Origin: Hydrogenothermaceae bacterium
GTDB taxonomy: Bacteria; Aquificota; Aquificia; Aquificales; Hydrogenothermaceae
Direction of reading: 5' to 3'
Length of the DNA stretch: 7,198 nucleotides
Assembly (NCBI GenBank): GCA_026985705.1
Contig: JALSPY010000278.1
Coordinates: forward strand, 1 to 7,198
Shown: piece after piece, positions 1 to 6,780 of the stretch
Numbering within the stretch: the stretch's first letter is position 1
How the letters are laid out: the number at the start of each line of letters is the position of its first letter
The notes under the pieces: generated by a model
The model's database searches: none
Told to the model about the DNA's origin: nothing
Seen by the model: the letters and a program-made list of their open reading frames with translations, nothing else
Made by a program: the position numbers and the translations under genes

Positions 1-285
1 TCTATTTCCTACTTCAAATAAACATTTGATATTCCTATTTTCTCATTCAACTACTGCTTTCCATATCTATTTATTACTTCGTTTTTTCTCTTTCCTGTTG
101 TTCTGATTCGAGGTAAATCACATTCCATTTAGACTTTTTGCTCTCTTTTCTTCTTTTGTTAAGTAAACTTTATCTGGATTTTCAGTGAAATGTATGTTCA
201 TTACATCTGTATTTTTGTTTACCGTTTGTTTAATGTCCATTTTTGCAAACACAGTTAGAAACACATTCTAGACATCTTACATCAT
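1..285 (-). pseudogene. Decayed transposase fragment (zinc-ribbon N-terminus), cut by the window edge
   Basis: Read on the minus strand, this stretch is purine-rich like the real genes here and keeps pieces of a transposase N-terminus. From about 274 the frame gives CLECVSNCVCKNGH, then a TAA stop at 232-230, then TNGKQKYRCNEHTF ending at 188. This matches the zinc-ribbon pattern CxxC..KNG...NGKQ.YRC....F common at the N-terminus of IS1-like and related transposases. A +1 shift then gives HFTENPDKVYLTKEEK (from 192), followed by a stop at 120-118. A third frame gives VINRYGK at 77-57, which resembles the region after the helix-turn-helix. At least two frameshifts and several stops show it is dead. 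The likely old start is the ATG at 285-283. The rest of the element would lie left of position 1. The exact IS family is not certain; homology is inferred from motif memory, not from a search. Confidence 0.6.
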
Positions 286-486
286 GTCTGTTATATTTTT
301 TCCTTTACTAATTTTTTTCTTTATTTTTTTCTTTTTATTTTATATCATCTAATTTACTGAATACCAAAAAAATAAGAATTAATGTAATAAATAAAAAATA
401 TTTGTTTTTAGTATGAAAAGTTTTTGTGATATAAATCATTATAAATTCTGGATACTAGAATATTTTTTTCACTTGTCTTTTTATCT

Positions 487-492
487 TATAAT
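487..492 (+). promoter_or_regulatory. Candidate -10 element for recA
   Basis: A perfect TATAAT lies 59 bp before the recA start codon. At a 17-bp spacing the -35 position holds only a run of T (464-469), which is a poor match to TTGACA, so the promoter call rests on the -10 box alone in a very AT-rich background. Confidence 0.35.
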
Positions 493-536
493 TTTTACCA
501 ATTATTTACTAGAAATTTTTATTATCAGCATTAAAT

Positions 537-541
537 GGAGG
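537..541 (+). promoter_or_regulatory. Ribosome binding site of recA
   Basis: GGAGG is followed by 10 nt before the ATG at 552. It is the strongest Shine-Dalgarno sequence in the leader and fixes the recA start, although the spacing is slightly long. Confidence 0.8.
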
Positions 542-551
542 TTTTTTATTT

Positions 552-1547
552 ATGTCAGAAAATTTGGAGTTTAAAGAAAAAGCTTTAGAAAGTGCTTTAT
601 CTCAGATAGAAAGGAAGTTTGGAAAAGGCTCAGTAATGAAATTTTCCTCAGAGGCTATCCAAACAATAGAAACAATACCGTCAGGTTCTATAAGTCTTGA
701 CATAGCTACAGGAATAGGCGGAATTCCTAGAGGAAGAATTACAGAGATTTACGGTCCTGAAAGCTCTGGTAAAACCACATTAACTTTACATGTTATAGCT
801 GAAGCTCAAAAGAGAGGTGGAAAGGCAGTTTTTATAGATGCAGAACATGCATTTGATCCTAAATATGCAAAAGCCATAGGTGTAAAACTTGAAGATTTAA
901 TAATTTCCCAACCTGATTACGGAGAACAGGCTTTAGAAATAGCAGAAACTTTAATTAGAAGTGGGGTTATAGATGTTGTTGTTATAGACAGTGTGGCGGC
1001 ACTAGTCCCAAGAGCTGAGTTAGAGGGAGATATAGAAGATTTTAATGTTGGTCTTCACGCAAGGTTAATGTCTAAGGCAATGAGACTTTTAAAAGGGGTG
1101 GTAAATAAATCAAACACTGCTCTAATTCTAATAAATCAGATAAGGGAAAAGGTTGGTGTGATGTTTGGAAATCCTGAAACTACTACAGGTGGTAGAGCTA
1201 TAAAATTCTTTGCAGATATGAGATTGGAAGTTAGAAAGAAAGATATAAAAGATGCAGGAGAAAAAGTAGGAAATAGAGTAAAGGTTAAAGTTGTTAAAAA
1301 TAAATTAGCACCACCATTTAAAGAGGCAGAATTTGATGTTATATATGGAAAAGGAATATCTAAAGAAGGAGAGCTATTAGACTTAGGAGAACAGATAGGA
1401 ATAATAAAGAAAAGTGGAGCTTGGTATTCATATGGGGATATAAAACTAGGACAAGGTAGAGAAAAAGCTAGAGAATTTTTACTCCAAAATAAAGAAATAG
1501 CAGATGAAATAGAAAAACAGATAAAAGAAAAGTTATTAAATCAGTAA
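552..1547 (+). CDS. recA: Recombinase RecA
   Basis: RecA is the DNA-dependent ATPase that forms filaments on single-stranded DNA, drives homologous strand exchange and triggers LexA-type autocleavage. The 331-residue protein has the family signatures in order. Walker A is GPESSGKT (68-75), the catalytic glutamate is in IDAEHA (E98), and Walker B is VVVIDS (142-147). DNA-binding loop L1 is near 159-168 and loop L2 is the conserved NQIREKVGVMFGNPETTTGG (195-214). It is shorter than the 353-residue E. coli protein because the acidic C-terminal tail is reduced; here it ends lysine-rich. Loop L1 reads GDIEDFNVGL where E. coli has GEIGDSHMGL, a noticeable divergence. The start follows a GGAGG site. 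Its stop overlaps the end of tadA on the opposite strand, with no stem-loop terminator between them, only a T-rich run after the stop. Confidence 0.99.
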   Translation: MSENLEFKEKALESALSQIERKFGKGSVMKFSSEAIQTIETIPSGSISLDIATGIGGIPRGRITEIYGPESSGKTTLTLHVIAEAQKRGGKAVFIDAEHAFDPKYAKAIGVKLEDLIISQPDYGEQALEIAETLIRSGVIDVVVIDSVAALVPRAELEGDIEDFNVGLHARLMSKAMRLLKGVVNKSNTALILINQIREKVGVMFGNPETTTGGRAIKFFADMRLEVRKKDIKDAGEKVGNRVKVKVVKNKLAPPFKEAEFDVIYGKGISKEGELLDLGEQIGIIKKSGAWYSYGDIKLGQGREKAREFLLQNKEIADEIEKQIKEKLLNQ

Positions 1548-2008
1548 ATTTTTTCCTTTTTTTCTCTTTTCCTTTTAAAGAAATCCTTGATAATTTGAGA
1601 ACATTCCGGAATAAAAATGAATTTAAACTCAACATTAAATGGAAATTTTTTAAGATTGTATAAACACTTAGAAAATGCACCTCCTTTTAAGTCATAAGCT
1701 CCGAAAACAACTTTTTTTATCCTTGCCTGCATAACTGCACCTATACACATTAGGCAAGGCTCCAAAGTAGTATATATTACTGCATCATCAAGTCTCCAAT
1801 TATTAATATTTTTACAGGCATCCTCAATAGCTACAATTTCAGCATGATAGATAGCACTACTTCTTAATACCCTTTGATTAAATCCAGCCCCTATGATTTT
1901 TTTATCCTTTACTATCACAGCTCCAACAGGAACTTCATCTATGTAGTAAGCCTTTAAAGCCTCTTCATAAGCTCTTCTTAGAAAGAAAATATCGTCTTTT
2001 ATTAACAT
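1541..2008 (-). CDS. tadA: tRNA-specific adenosine deaminase TadA
   Basis: TadA deaminates adenosine 34 to inosine in the anticodon of tRNA-Arg(ACG), allowing it to read CGU/CGC/CGA codons. The 155-residue protein is a full-length zinc-dependent cytidine/deoxycytidylate-deaminase fold. The zinc ligand and proton-shuttle motif HAE gives H55 and E57, and PCLMC supplies C85 and C88. The N-terminal helix followed by VPVGAVIV (26-33) and the VVFGAYDLKGGA stretch after the zinc site are typical of TadA rather than of free-base cytosine deaminases. The C-terminus is a lysine-rich tail (KRKREKKEKIY) encoded by the pyrimidine-rich run just after recA. No clear Shine-Dalgarno precedes the ATG; the start was chosen because the N-terminal helix lines up with the family. 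It is convergent with recA and divergent from gmk. The related guanine deaminase family is the main alternative, but is less likely. Confidence 0.94.
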   Translation of the reverse strand: MLIKDDIFFLRRAYEEALKAYYIDEVPVGAVIVKDKKIIGAGFNQRVLRSSAIYHAEIVAIEDACKNINNWRLDDAVIYTTLEPCLMCIGAVMQARIKKVVFGAYDLKGGAFSKCLYNLKKFPFNVEFKFIFIPECSQIIKDFFKRKREKKEKIY

Positions 2009-2040
2009 ATTTAATTTTTAAACATTATCGGTTTTACTGT

Positions 2041-2067
2041 TTAACAAAAAATAATTTTTATTATAAT
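2041..2067 (+). promoter_or_regulatory. Candidate promoter of the gmk operon
   Basis: TTAACA (2041-2046, five of six matches to TTGACA) and a perfect TATAAT (2062-2067) are separated by 15 bp, shorter than the usual 16-18. Transcription would start about 25 bp before gmk. The same AT-rich stretch also reads TATAAT on the minus strand (2065 to 2060), so it could contribute to tadA expression too. Confidence 0.45.
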
Positions 2068-2099
2068 TTTAATCCAACTACAGAAGTTAAGAGGTTGTT

Positions 2100-2729
2100 A
2101 TGAAAGGAAGTTTAATTATTCTTTCTGCACCATCGGGAGCAGGGAAAACCACTATAGAAAGACTTTTATTAAAAGAAATTCCTAATCTTGTGAAGATTAT
2201 AACTTGCACTACAAGAAAACCAAGAAAAGATGAAAAAGATGGAGTTGACTATATATTTTTATCAAATGAAGAATTTGAGAAAAGAATAAAAGAAGGAAAA
2301 TTTTTAGAGTATGCCCTTGTCCATGGTAGATATTACGGCACTCCCAAAGAAGAAGTAATAAAGGAAATAGACAAAGGAAACGATGTAATACTTACTATAG
2401 ATGTTCAAGGGACATTATATATAAAGGATAACTTTTCTAAAGAGTTTGATATAACAACTATCTTTATACTACCTCCATCTATAGACGAGCTAATTAAAAG
2501 GCTAAAGTTAAGAGGTGAAAGTGAAGATGAGATTAATAGGAGATTAAACTCTCTAAAAAAAGAAGTTCCTAAGTGGAAATATTATGATTATTTAGTTATT
2601 AATGAAGATTTAGAGGTTGCTAAAGAAAGTATAAAAAAGATAATTCTATCCCAAAGATTTAAAACAACACGACTTGATTTAAAAAATATCAAAGATGAAA
2701 AGTTAAAAGAATTAATGAAATTGGAGTAA
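2100..2729 (+). CDS. gmk: Guanylate kinase
   Basis: Guanylate kinase transfers phosphate from ATP to GMP to give GDP, an essential step in making GTP and dGTP and in salvaging cyclic-GMP products; it acts in the cytosol. The 209 residues match the normal family length. The P-loop is SAPSGAGKTT (9-18). The GMP-binding region follows: TCTTRKPR (35-42), then the GVDYIF strand (48-53), the EFEKRIKEGKFLEYALVHG segment (58-76) and YYGTP (78-82). The lid carries the arginines RLKLRGESEDEINRRL. The usual Gly-Glu after TTRxPR is Asp-Glu here. GAGG at 2091-2094, 5 nt before the ATG, fixes the start. It is the first gene of the plus-strand run behind a TATAAT promoter, and lies 54 bp before ispA. In many bacteria gmk is followed by rpoZ, which is not seen here. 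Confidence 0.98.
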   Translation: MKGSLIILSAPSGAGKTTIERLLLKEIPNLVKIITCTTRKPRKDEKDGVDYIFLSNEEFEKRIKEGKFLEYALVHGRYYGTPKEEVIKEIDKGNDVILTIDVQGTLYIKDNFSKEFDITTIFILPPSIDELIKRLKLRGESEDEINRRLNSLKKEVPKWKYYDYLVINEDLEVAKESIKKIILSQRFKTTRLDLKNIKDEKLKELMKLE

Positions 2730-2783
2730 TTAAGTTAAAATAAATTTATTACAGGTAATATTTTAAAAATTTAGGTTCCCAAA

Positions 2784-3659
2784 TTGGATATAAAAGATTA
2801 TTTAAAAAAACAAAAGGAGCTTATAGAAAGATATATAGAAAAGTTTTTACCTTTCGGAATTCCCAAAGAGCTGTTTGATGCAATGGCTTACAGTGTTAAT
2901 GCTGGTGGAAAAAGATTAAGACCTATTCTTGTTATTGAAAGTGCCAAAGCTGTAAATCCAGAAGTGAATATAGATACTTTTATGGATATAGCTGTATCTG
3001 TGGAATTTTTACATACATACTCACTTATACATGATGACCTTCCTGCAATGGATAATGACGATTTAAGGAGAGGAAAACCTACCTGTCATAAAGTTTTTGG
3101 AGAAGCTATAGCCATATTAGCCGGTGATGGATTACAGTCATACACATACGAGTTAATTTCGTCTAATAAAAATCTATCAGCTGAAAAATTAGTAAAAATA
3201 ATAAATAGTGTTGCACATGGAACTGGAGTTTTTGGAATGGTAGGGGGGCAAGCTGGAGATATACTCCATGAAAAGGAAAATAAATTCAACGATTTAGAGT
3301 TTATACATAAGCACAAAACAGCTAAATTTATACAGTCTTGTTGTTATATAGGTGGTTTAATAGGAGATGGAGATGAAGAGCAACTGAATGCTTTAAAAAA
3401 GTATGGACTTTATATTGGTTTAGCTTTTCAAATACAGGATGATATACTTGACGAAATAGGAGATGAGAAAAAGTTAGGGAAGAAAACTCAAAAGGATAAA
3501 GAAAAAAATAAACTTACATACCCAAAGGTCTTTGGATTAGAAAAATCTAAAAAATTAGCTGAAGAATACATTCAAAGGGCTTTAGATGAAATAAAAATTC
3601 TTGAAGAAGCAGAAATTTTATCAAAATTAGCAAAATTTATAATAGATAGAGAGGTTTAA
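2784..3659 (+). CDS. ispA: Polyprenyl (farnesyl/geranylgeranyl) diphosphate synthase, TTG start
   Basis: This is a trans-isoprenyl diphosphate synthase that condenses isopentenyl diphosphate with allylic diphosphates to give C15 or C20 products for quinone tails, membrane lipids and undecaprenyl carrier synthesis. The first Asp-rich motif is DDLPAMD (84-90) with the Arg pair at 95-96, and the second is DDILD (219-223) after FQIQ. GGKRLRP (41-47) binds the homoallylic diphosphate. The two-residue PA insertion in the first motif and the Tyr five residues before it match E. coli IspA, so farnesyl diphosphate synthase is the first choice; a geranylgeranyl synthase cannot be excluded. The start is TTG: an in-frame TAG at 2772-2774 leaves no ATG or GTG upstream, and the first internal ATG would delete conserved helix A. 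A weak AGG (2773-2775) is the only Shine-Dalgarno-like sequence. The stop lies one base before the next gene's start. Confidence 0.95.
   Translation: MDIKDYLKKQKELIERYIEKFLPFGIPKELFDAMAYSVNAGGKRLRPILVIESAKAVNPEVNIDTFMDIAVSVEFLHTYSLIHDDLPAMDNDDLRRGKPTCHKVFGEAIAILAGDGLQSYTYELISSNKNLSAEKLVKIINSVAHGTGVFGMVGGQAGDILHEKENKFNDLEFIHKHKTAKFIQSCCYIGGLIGDGDEEQLNALKKYGLYIGLAFQIQDDILDEIGDEKKLGKKTQKDKEKNKLTYPKVFGLEKSKKLAEEYIQRALDEIKILEEAEILSKLAKFIIDREV
3648..3654 (+). promoter_or_regulatory. Ribosome binding site inside the end of ispA, for the next gene
   Basis: AGAGAGG lies within the last codons of ispA, 6 nt before the GTG at 3661. It supports the GTG start and suggests translational coupling of the two genes. 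Confidence 0.7.
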
Positions 3660-3660
3660 G

Positions 3661-4434
3661 GTGAGATTTCTATTGATAGGAGATGTTGTAGGAAGAACTG
3701 GAAGAAAAACTTTAAAGGAAGTTTTACCAGAAGTAAAAAAGGAATATAAACCGGATTTCATTGTTTTAAATGGAGAAAATCTTGCAGGTGGATATGGTAT
3801 AACTAAAAAAGTTTTTAATGAGATAGATAAATTAGGGATTGATGTTATAACTTCAGGAAATCATATATGGGATAAAAAAGAGGTTTTTCAGTTTATAGAT
3901 GAAGAGCCGAAACTGTTAAGACCTGCAAACTATCCTCCAATGGTTGCAGGTAGAGGTTATGGTATATATGAAAAGAATGGAAAAAAAGTTGCAGTTATTA
4001 ATCTAATGGGAAGAGTTTTTATGGGATTACCCTTAGACTGTCCTTTCAGAAAGTTTGATGAAATTTATGAAGATATAAAAGACAAGGCAGATTATATAAT
4101 AGTTGATTTTCACGGAGAAGCAACTTCAGAAAAGAATGCTTTTGGATACTATGTTGATGGAAGAGCTTCTATAGTCTTTGGAACACATACTCATGTTCCA
4201 ACTGCAGACGAGAGAATTTTACCAAATAGAACTGTTTACATAACAGATATTGGTCTTACAGGTGCCTATCAATCTGTAATAGGAATAGAGCCAAAAGGCT
4301 CAATAAAGGGTTTCTTAACAGGTTTACCTCAAAGGTATAATGTTGCTAAAGGAGAAAAAATCTTTAATGCACTGTTTGTTGAAATAGAAAATTTTCAAAT
4401 AGAAATAAAAAGAATTCAAATTAAAATATCTTAG
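3661..4434 (+). CDS. ymdB: YmdB-family metallophosphoesterase, GTG start
   Basis: This belongs to the calcineurin-like metallophosphoesterases of the Bacillus subtilis YmdB type, which hydrolyse 2',3'-cyclic nucleotides and influence biofilm and motility decisions. It is unrelated to the E. coli macrodomain protein also called YmdB. At 257 residues it has near-normal length, and the dinuclear metal ligands are all visible: D8 in LLIGDVVG, E39 and N40 in NGEN, N67 with H68 in SGNHIWD, H151 in DFHGEATSE, and H176 and H178 in GTHTHVPTAD. GTG is the start, one base after the ispA stop and behind AGAGAGG, so the two are probably co-translated. In Firmicutes the gene often sits next to rny (ribonuclease Y); that neighbour is absent here. 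The substrate in this organism is inferred from the family only. Confidence 0.92.
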   Translation: MRFLLIGDVVGRTGRKTLKEVLPEVKKEYKPDFIVLNGENLAGGYGITKKVFNEIDKLGIDVITSGNHIWDKKEVFQFIDEEPKLLRPANYPPMVAGRGYGIYEKNGKKVAVINLMGRVFMGLPLDCPFRKFDEIYEDIKDKADYIIVDFHGEATSEKNAFGYYVDGRASIVFGTHTHVPTADERILPNRTVYITDIGLTGAYQSVIGIEPKGSIKGFLTGLPQRYNVAKGEKIFNALFVEIENFQIEIKRIQIKIS

Positions 4435-4509
4435 CTTTCTTTTTCACTTCCTTTTCACTTTATCAGCCTAAAATATAGATAAAACAAGGATTTAAAGGAA
4501 TTTACAGAT

Positions 4510-4623
4510 ATGTCTGATAAATTTAAATTAATTAATGAGCTATATAAAAATTTAGAAAAACTATTTCTAAAACAACAAAATAAGTTTCAAGCCAGTTTAA
4601 CTCTATCTGACAAACAGCATTAA
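4510..4623 (+). CDS. Possible 37-residue small protein, unknown function
   Basis: An ATG at 4510 follows AAAGGA (4494-4499) at a normal distance and opens a 37-codon frame ending in TAA at 4621. The predicted peptide has a likely amphipathic helix (ELYKNLEKLFLKQQNKF) followed by a short polar tail, with no cysteines, signal peptide or membrane segment. I recognise no family. It sits alone in the 250-bp gap between the phosphodiesterase gene and accD, in the same direction as both, so it may be co-transcribed. The good ribosome binding site and the Lys/Glu/Leu composition favour a real gene. Its shortness and the AT-rich background mean it could be chance or the remnant of a longer gene. Confidence 0.35.
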   Translation: MSDKFKLINELYKNLEKLFLKQQNKFQASLTLSDKQH

Positions 4624-4684
4624 GGTGGTTATTAGTTATGTTATTTTTATGTTTGTATAAAACTTATTTTATAGGGAGCTTAAA

Positions 4685-5524
4685 ATGGGTAGGATAAGAG
4701 ATATATTACAAAAAATTAAAGGGAAAAAAACTTTGCTTGTAAAAAAAGGTGAGTGGATAAAATGTCCCCAGTGTAAGACTTTGATACATAGTGATGAATT
4801 AGCCAAAAATTTAAAGATATGTCCACATTGTAGTTATTACTTCAGAATGACTGCAAAGGAAAGGGTTAACAGTTTACTAGATGAAATTTATTCATTTGAC
4901 CTATTCCCAGAGTTAGAACCTATAGATGTTTTAAATTTTAAAGATACTAAAAGCTATAAAGATAGACTAAAAGAAGCTCAAGGAAAAACAAATTTAAAAG
5001 ATGCAATGGTTATATCCTATGGAAAAATTGCAAATAGAGAAGTTGTTCTTGGTGTTATGGACTTCAGATTTATGGGTGGAAGTATGGGAAGTGTTGTTGG
5101 GGCTAAGTTTGTCAGAGGTGCAGAATATGCAATAATGAAGAAAATTCCTTTTATTGTTATAACTGCCTCAGGTGGAGCTAGAATGCAGGAGAGTATTCTA
5201 TCTCTTATGCAGATGGCAAAAACATCAATAGCTGTAGAGAGACTTAATAAAGCCGGTATTCCATACATTGTTGTTTTAACAGATCCAACTATGGGTGGAG
5301 TTTCCGCAAGTTTTGCGTTTTTAGGGGATATTATCATAGCTGAACCTAACAGTTTAATAGGATTTGCTGGTCCTAGAGTTATACAGGAAACAATTAGACA
5401 GGAATTACCGGAGGGTTTTCAAAGGGCTGAATTCCTTTTAGAAAAGGGGCAGATAGATTTAATTGTTGAAAGAAAGAATTTAAAAAGAACACTTTATACA
5501 TTAATAAATCAAACTCAAGGGTAG
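4685..5524 (+). CDS. accD: Acetyl-CoA carboxylase carboxyltransferase subunit beta
   Basis: AccD pairs with AccA to form the carboxyltransferase that moves CO2 from carboxybiotin on AccB to acetyl-CoA, giving malonyl-CoA for fatty-acid synthesis. The 279-residue protein starts with the AccD four-cysteine zinc ribbon (C27, C30, C46, C49), followed by the crotonase-fold carboxyltransferase domain. Signature stretches are GGSMGSVVG (131-139), ASGGARMQE (161-169), TDPTMGGVSASF (199-210) and IGFAGPRVIQETI (225-237), ending in the FQRAEFLLEKGQID region. Length is close to the usual 280-305 residues. GGGAG (4674-4678) 6 nt before the ATG sets the start. accA is not in the window, so the two subunits are encoded apart. 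accD is often followed by folC; here an ankyrin-repeat gene follows after 42 bp. Confidence 0.98.
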   Translation: MGRIRDILQKIKGKKTLLVKKGEWIKCPQCKTLIHSDELAKNLKICPHCSYYFRMTAKERVNSLLDEIYSFDLFPELEPIDVLNFKDTKSYKDRLKEAQGKTNLKDAMVISYGKIANREVVLGVMDFRFMGGSMGSVVGAKFVRGAEYAIMKKIPFIVITASGGARMQESILSLMQMAKTSIAVERLNKAGIPYIVVLTDPTMGGVSASFAFLGDIIIAEPNSLIGFAGPRVIQETIRQELPEGFQRAEFLLEKGQIDLIVERKNLKRTLYTLINQTQG

Positions 5525-5566
5525 AGTAATGAGGAAAATAATCACTAATTATAGAGGTAATAAATC

Positions 5567-6586
5567 ATGTTTACAAAAAACACAAAACAATTTGGGATTT
5601 CACTAGTTATGGCTTTATTTTTCTTTTCCTTTAGTTATGCTTTAGATAACTCTATAAAAATGGAATATCTTAATGCAGTTAAACGGAATAATATTTCTAA
5701 AGTTGTGAGTTTAGTTTCAGAGGGAATAGATATTAATACTAGAGATGAAAAGAATGGATGGACAGCCTTACACTATGCGGTTTACTATGGGTATTACAAA
5801 ACTGCTAAGTATTTACTTGAAAATGGAGCCTTAACGGAAGTTAGGAACAAGGATGGTGAAACCCCTTTGCATATTGCAGTAAAAAAGGGCAATATAAAAC
5901 TTGTTAAACTTCTTCTTGAGTATGGGGCTGAAACAGAAGTAATTGATAATAGAGGGAAAAAACCTATAGATTATGCAATTGATAAAGGTAATAAAAAGTT
6001 AAAAGCTTTACTATCCGATGAAATACCTGAAGATGAAGAGTTGGTAAAAATACTATTCTCTTCTGTGAAAAAGTGCAATCTAAAAAAAACTATGGAAGCT
6101 TTACAAAAAGTAAGTGTTAACGTAAAGGATAGGGAAGAAAAAACTCCTTTGTTTTATGCAATAGAAAGATGTAGTCCTAAGTTTATAGACATTCTTTTAA
6201 AAAAAGGAGCAAATCTTAATACTACAGATAAAAATGATTTATCTCCTATCTACTATGCAATAATGAGTAAAGATTTAGAAAAAGTAAAACTTTTGGTTGA
6301 AAACGGTGCAGATATAAAAGTAGATAGTCCAAGGGACCCTTCACCATTAATGGTTGCTGTAAACTTGGGAGCATTAGACATTGTTAAGTATCTATTATCT
6401 AAAGGTGCAAATCCAAATCACATTGCTATAATAGAGAGTTATCACGGTATATATGTACTTACTCCCTTAGACATTGCCCAAAAGAAAGGTTATAAAAAGA
6501 TTTACAGAACACTTAGAAAGTATGGAGCAAAATTACAAAAAGAGTTTACGAAGGAAGATCTTAAGAGAATTTTAGGACAATTATAA
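5567..6586 (+). CDS. Exported ankyrin-repeat protein
   Basis: The 339-residue protein begins with a Sec signal peptide: lysines at 4 and 7, a hydrophobic core (about 10-22) and an SYA cleavage site after residue 25. No lipobox cysteine is present, so it is probably periplasmic or secreted. The rest is ankyrin repeats. Clear units carry TALHYAVYYG (66-75), TPLHIAVKKG (99-108), TPLFYAIERC (193-202), SPIYYAIMSK (226-235) and SPLMVAVNLG (259-268), with degenerate units near 36-65, 133-149 and 299-321. The second block is separated from the first by an acidic linker (about 151-158). Two cysteines (170, 202) in the exported part could form a disulfide. Ankyrin repeats bind proteins and have no enzymatic activity; the partner is unknown. 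AGAGG at 5553-5557 sets the ATG. It is the last gene of the plus-strand run and ends at overlapping hairpins. Confidence 0.93.
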   Translation: MFTKNTKQFGISLVMALFFFSFSYALDNSIKMEYLNAVKRNNISKVVSLVSEGIDINTRDEKNGWTALHYAVYYGYYKTAKYLLENGALTEVRNKDGETPLHIAVKKGNIKLVKLLLEYGAETEVIDNRGKKPIDYAIDKGNKKLKALLSDEIPEDEELVKILFSSVKKCNLKKTMEALQKVSVNVKDREEKTPLFYAIERCSPKFIDILLKKGANLNTTDKNDLSPIYYAIMSKDLEKVKLLVENGADIKVDSPRDPSPLMVAVNLGALDIVKYLLSKGANPNHIAIIESYHGIYVLTPLDIAQKKGYKKIYRTLRKYGAKLQKEFTKEDLKRILGQL

Positions 6587-6594
6587 AAAGAATA

Positions 6595-6637
6595 GAAGAA
6601 AGGGCTTTACTTCACACCCTTTCTTCAAAAGCCCCCT
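6595..6637 (+). terminator. Overlapping alternative hairpins after the ankyrin gene
   Basis: GAAGAAAGGG (6595-6604) pairs perfectly with CCCTTTCTTC (6617-6626), a 10-bp stem with a 12-nt loop, 8 bp after the ankyrin stop. A second stem uses GGGCTTT (6602-6608) with AAAGCCC (6628-6634). The two share GGG at 6602-6604, so only one can form at a time. Neither is followed by a T run on the plus strand; on the minus strand the first stem is followed by CTTTTTATAATT, so it would end minus-strand transcription better. It may protect the operon's 3' end instead. Confidence 0.55.
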
Positions 6638-6686
6638 CTAGACGGAAAACAATAAGATTATAACAAAATTAAATTATGAAAATTGC

Positions 6687-6698
6687 AACTTTAAAGTT
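6687..6698. repeat. 12-bp perfect palindrome
   Basis: AACTTTAAAGTT equals its own reverse complement. It lies in the non-coding stretch before the origin-like repeats. Such AT palindromes can occur by chance here, so a binding role is only possible. Confidence 0.3.
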
Positions 6699-6780
6699 TT
6701 GAAAGTAATCTTTTGTATTTAAAAGAAAAATAAAATCCCTATTCCTTATAAGTATTGGTATTATAAAAGGCTAATTTTTT

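Larger units (their letters stand above)
286..551 (+). other. T-rich non-coding leader upstream of recA
   Basis: No ORF is supportable here. The stretch has long T tracts on the plus strand (about 309-343). Just to its left, within the pseudogene, lies a 6-bp inverted repeat, AGACAT (270-275) and ATGTCT (284-289). That stem is AT-rich and too weak to call a terminator with confidence. The right part carries a perfect TATAAT and the recA ribosome binding site. I saw no LexA-type operator of the E. coli (CTGT-N8-ACAG) or Bacillus (CGAAC-N4-GTTCG) kind. Confidence 0.5.

Noticed and set aside
270..289. Stem AGACAT/ATGTCT as a terminator
   Set aside because: Six weak base pairs with an 8-nt loop inside the transposase remnant; the following T-rich stretch is typical of the whole region.
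1468..1680. Open frame of 70 codons on the minus strand across the recA and tadA ends
   Set aside because: It overlaps the conserved C-termini of both genes in another frame, is rich in Leu/Phe from A-rich antisense codons, and shows no motif.
3086..3316. Open frame of 76 codons antisense to ispA
   Set aside because: It lies wholly within the catalytic core of the prenyl synthase and is a shadow of its codon bias.
4441..4461. Two tandem copies of TTTTCACTT after the phosphodiesterase gene
   Set aside because: Only two copies in pyrimidine-rich AT DNA with no further structure; chance slippage explains it.
5017..5337. Open frame of 106 codons antisense to accD
   Set aside because: It mirrors the most conserved part of accD, has no ribosome binding site that stands out and no recognisable domain.
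5529..5606. 25-codon ORF beginning ATGAGG between accD and the ankyrin gene
   Set aside because: It runs into the ankyrin gene in another frame, has no convincing Shine-Dalgarno, and the ankyrin start has its own AGAGG site.
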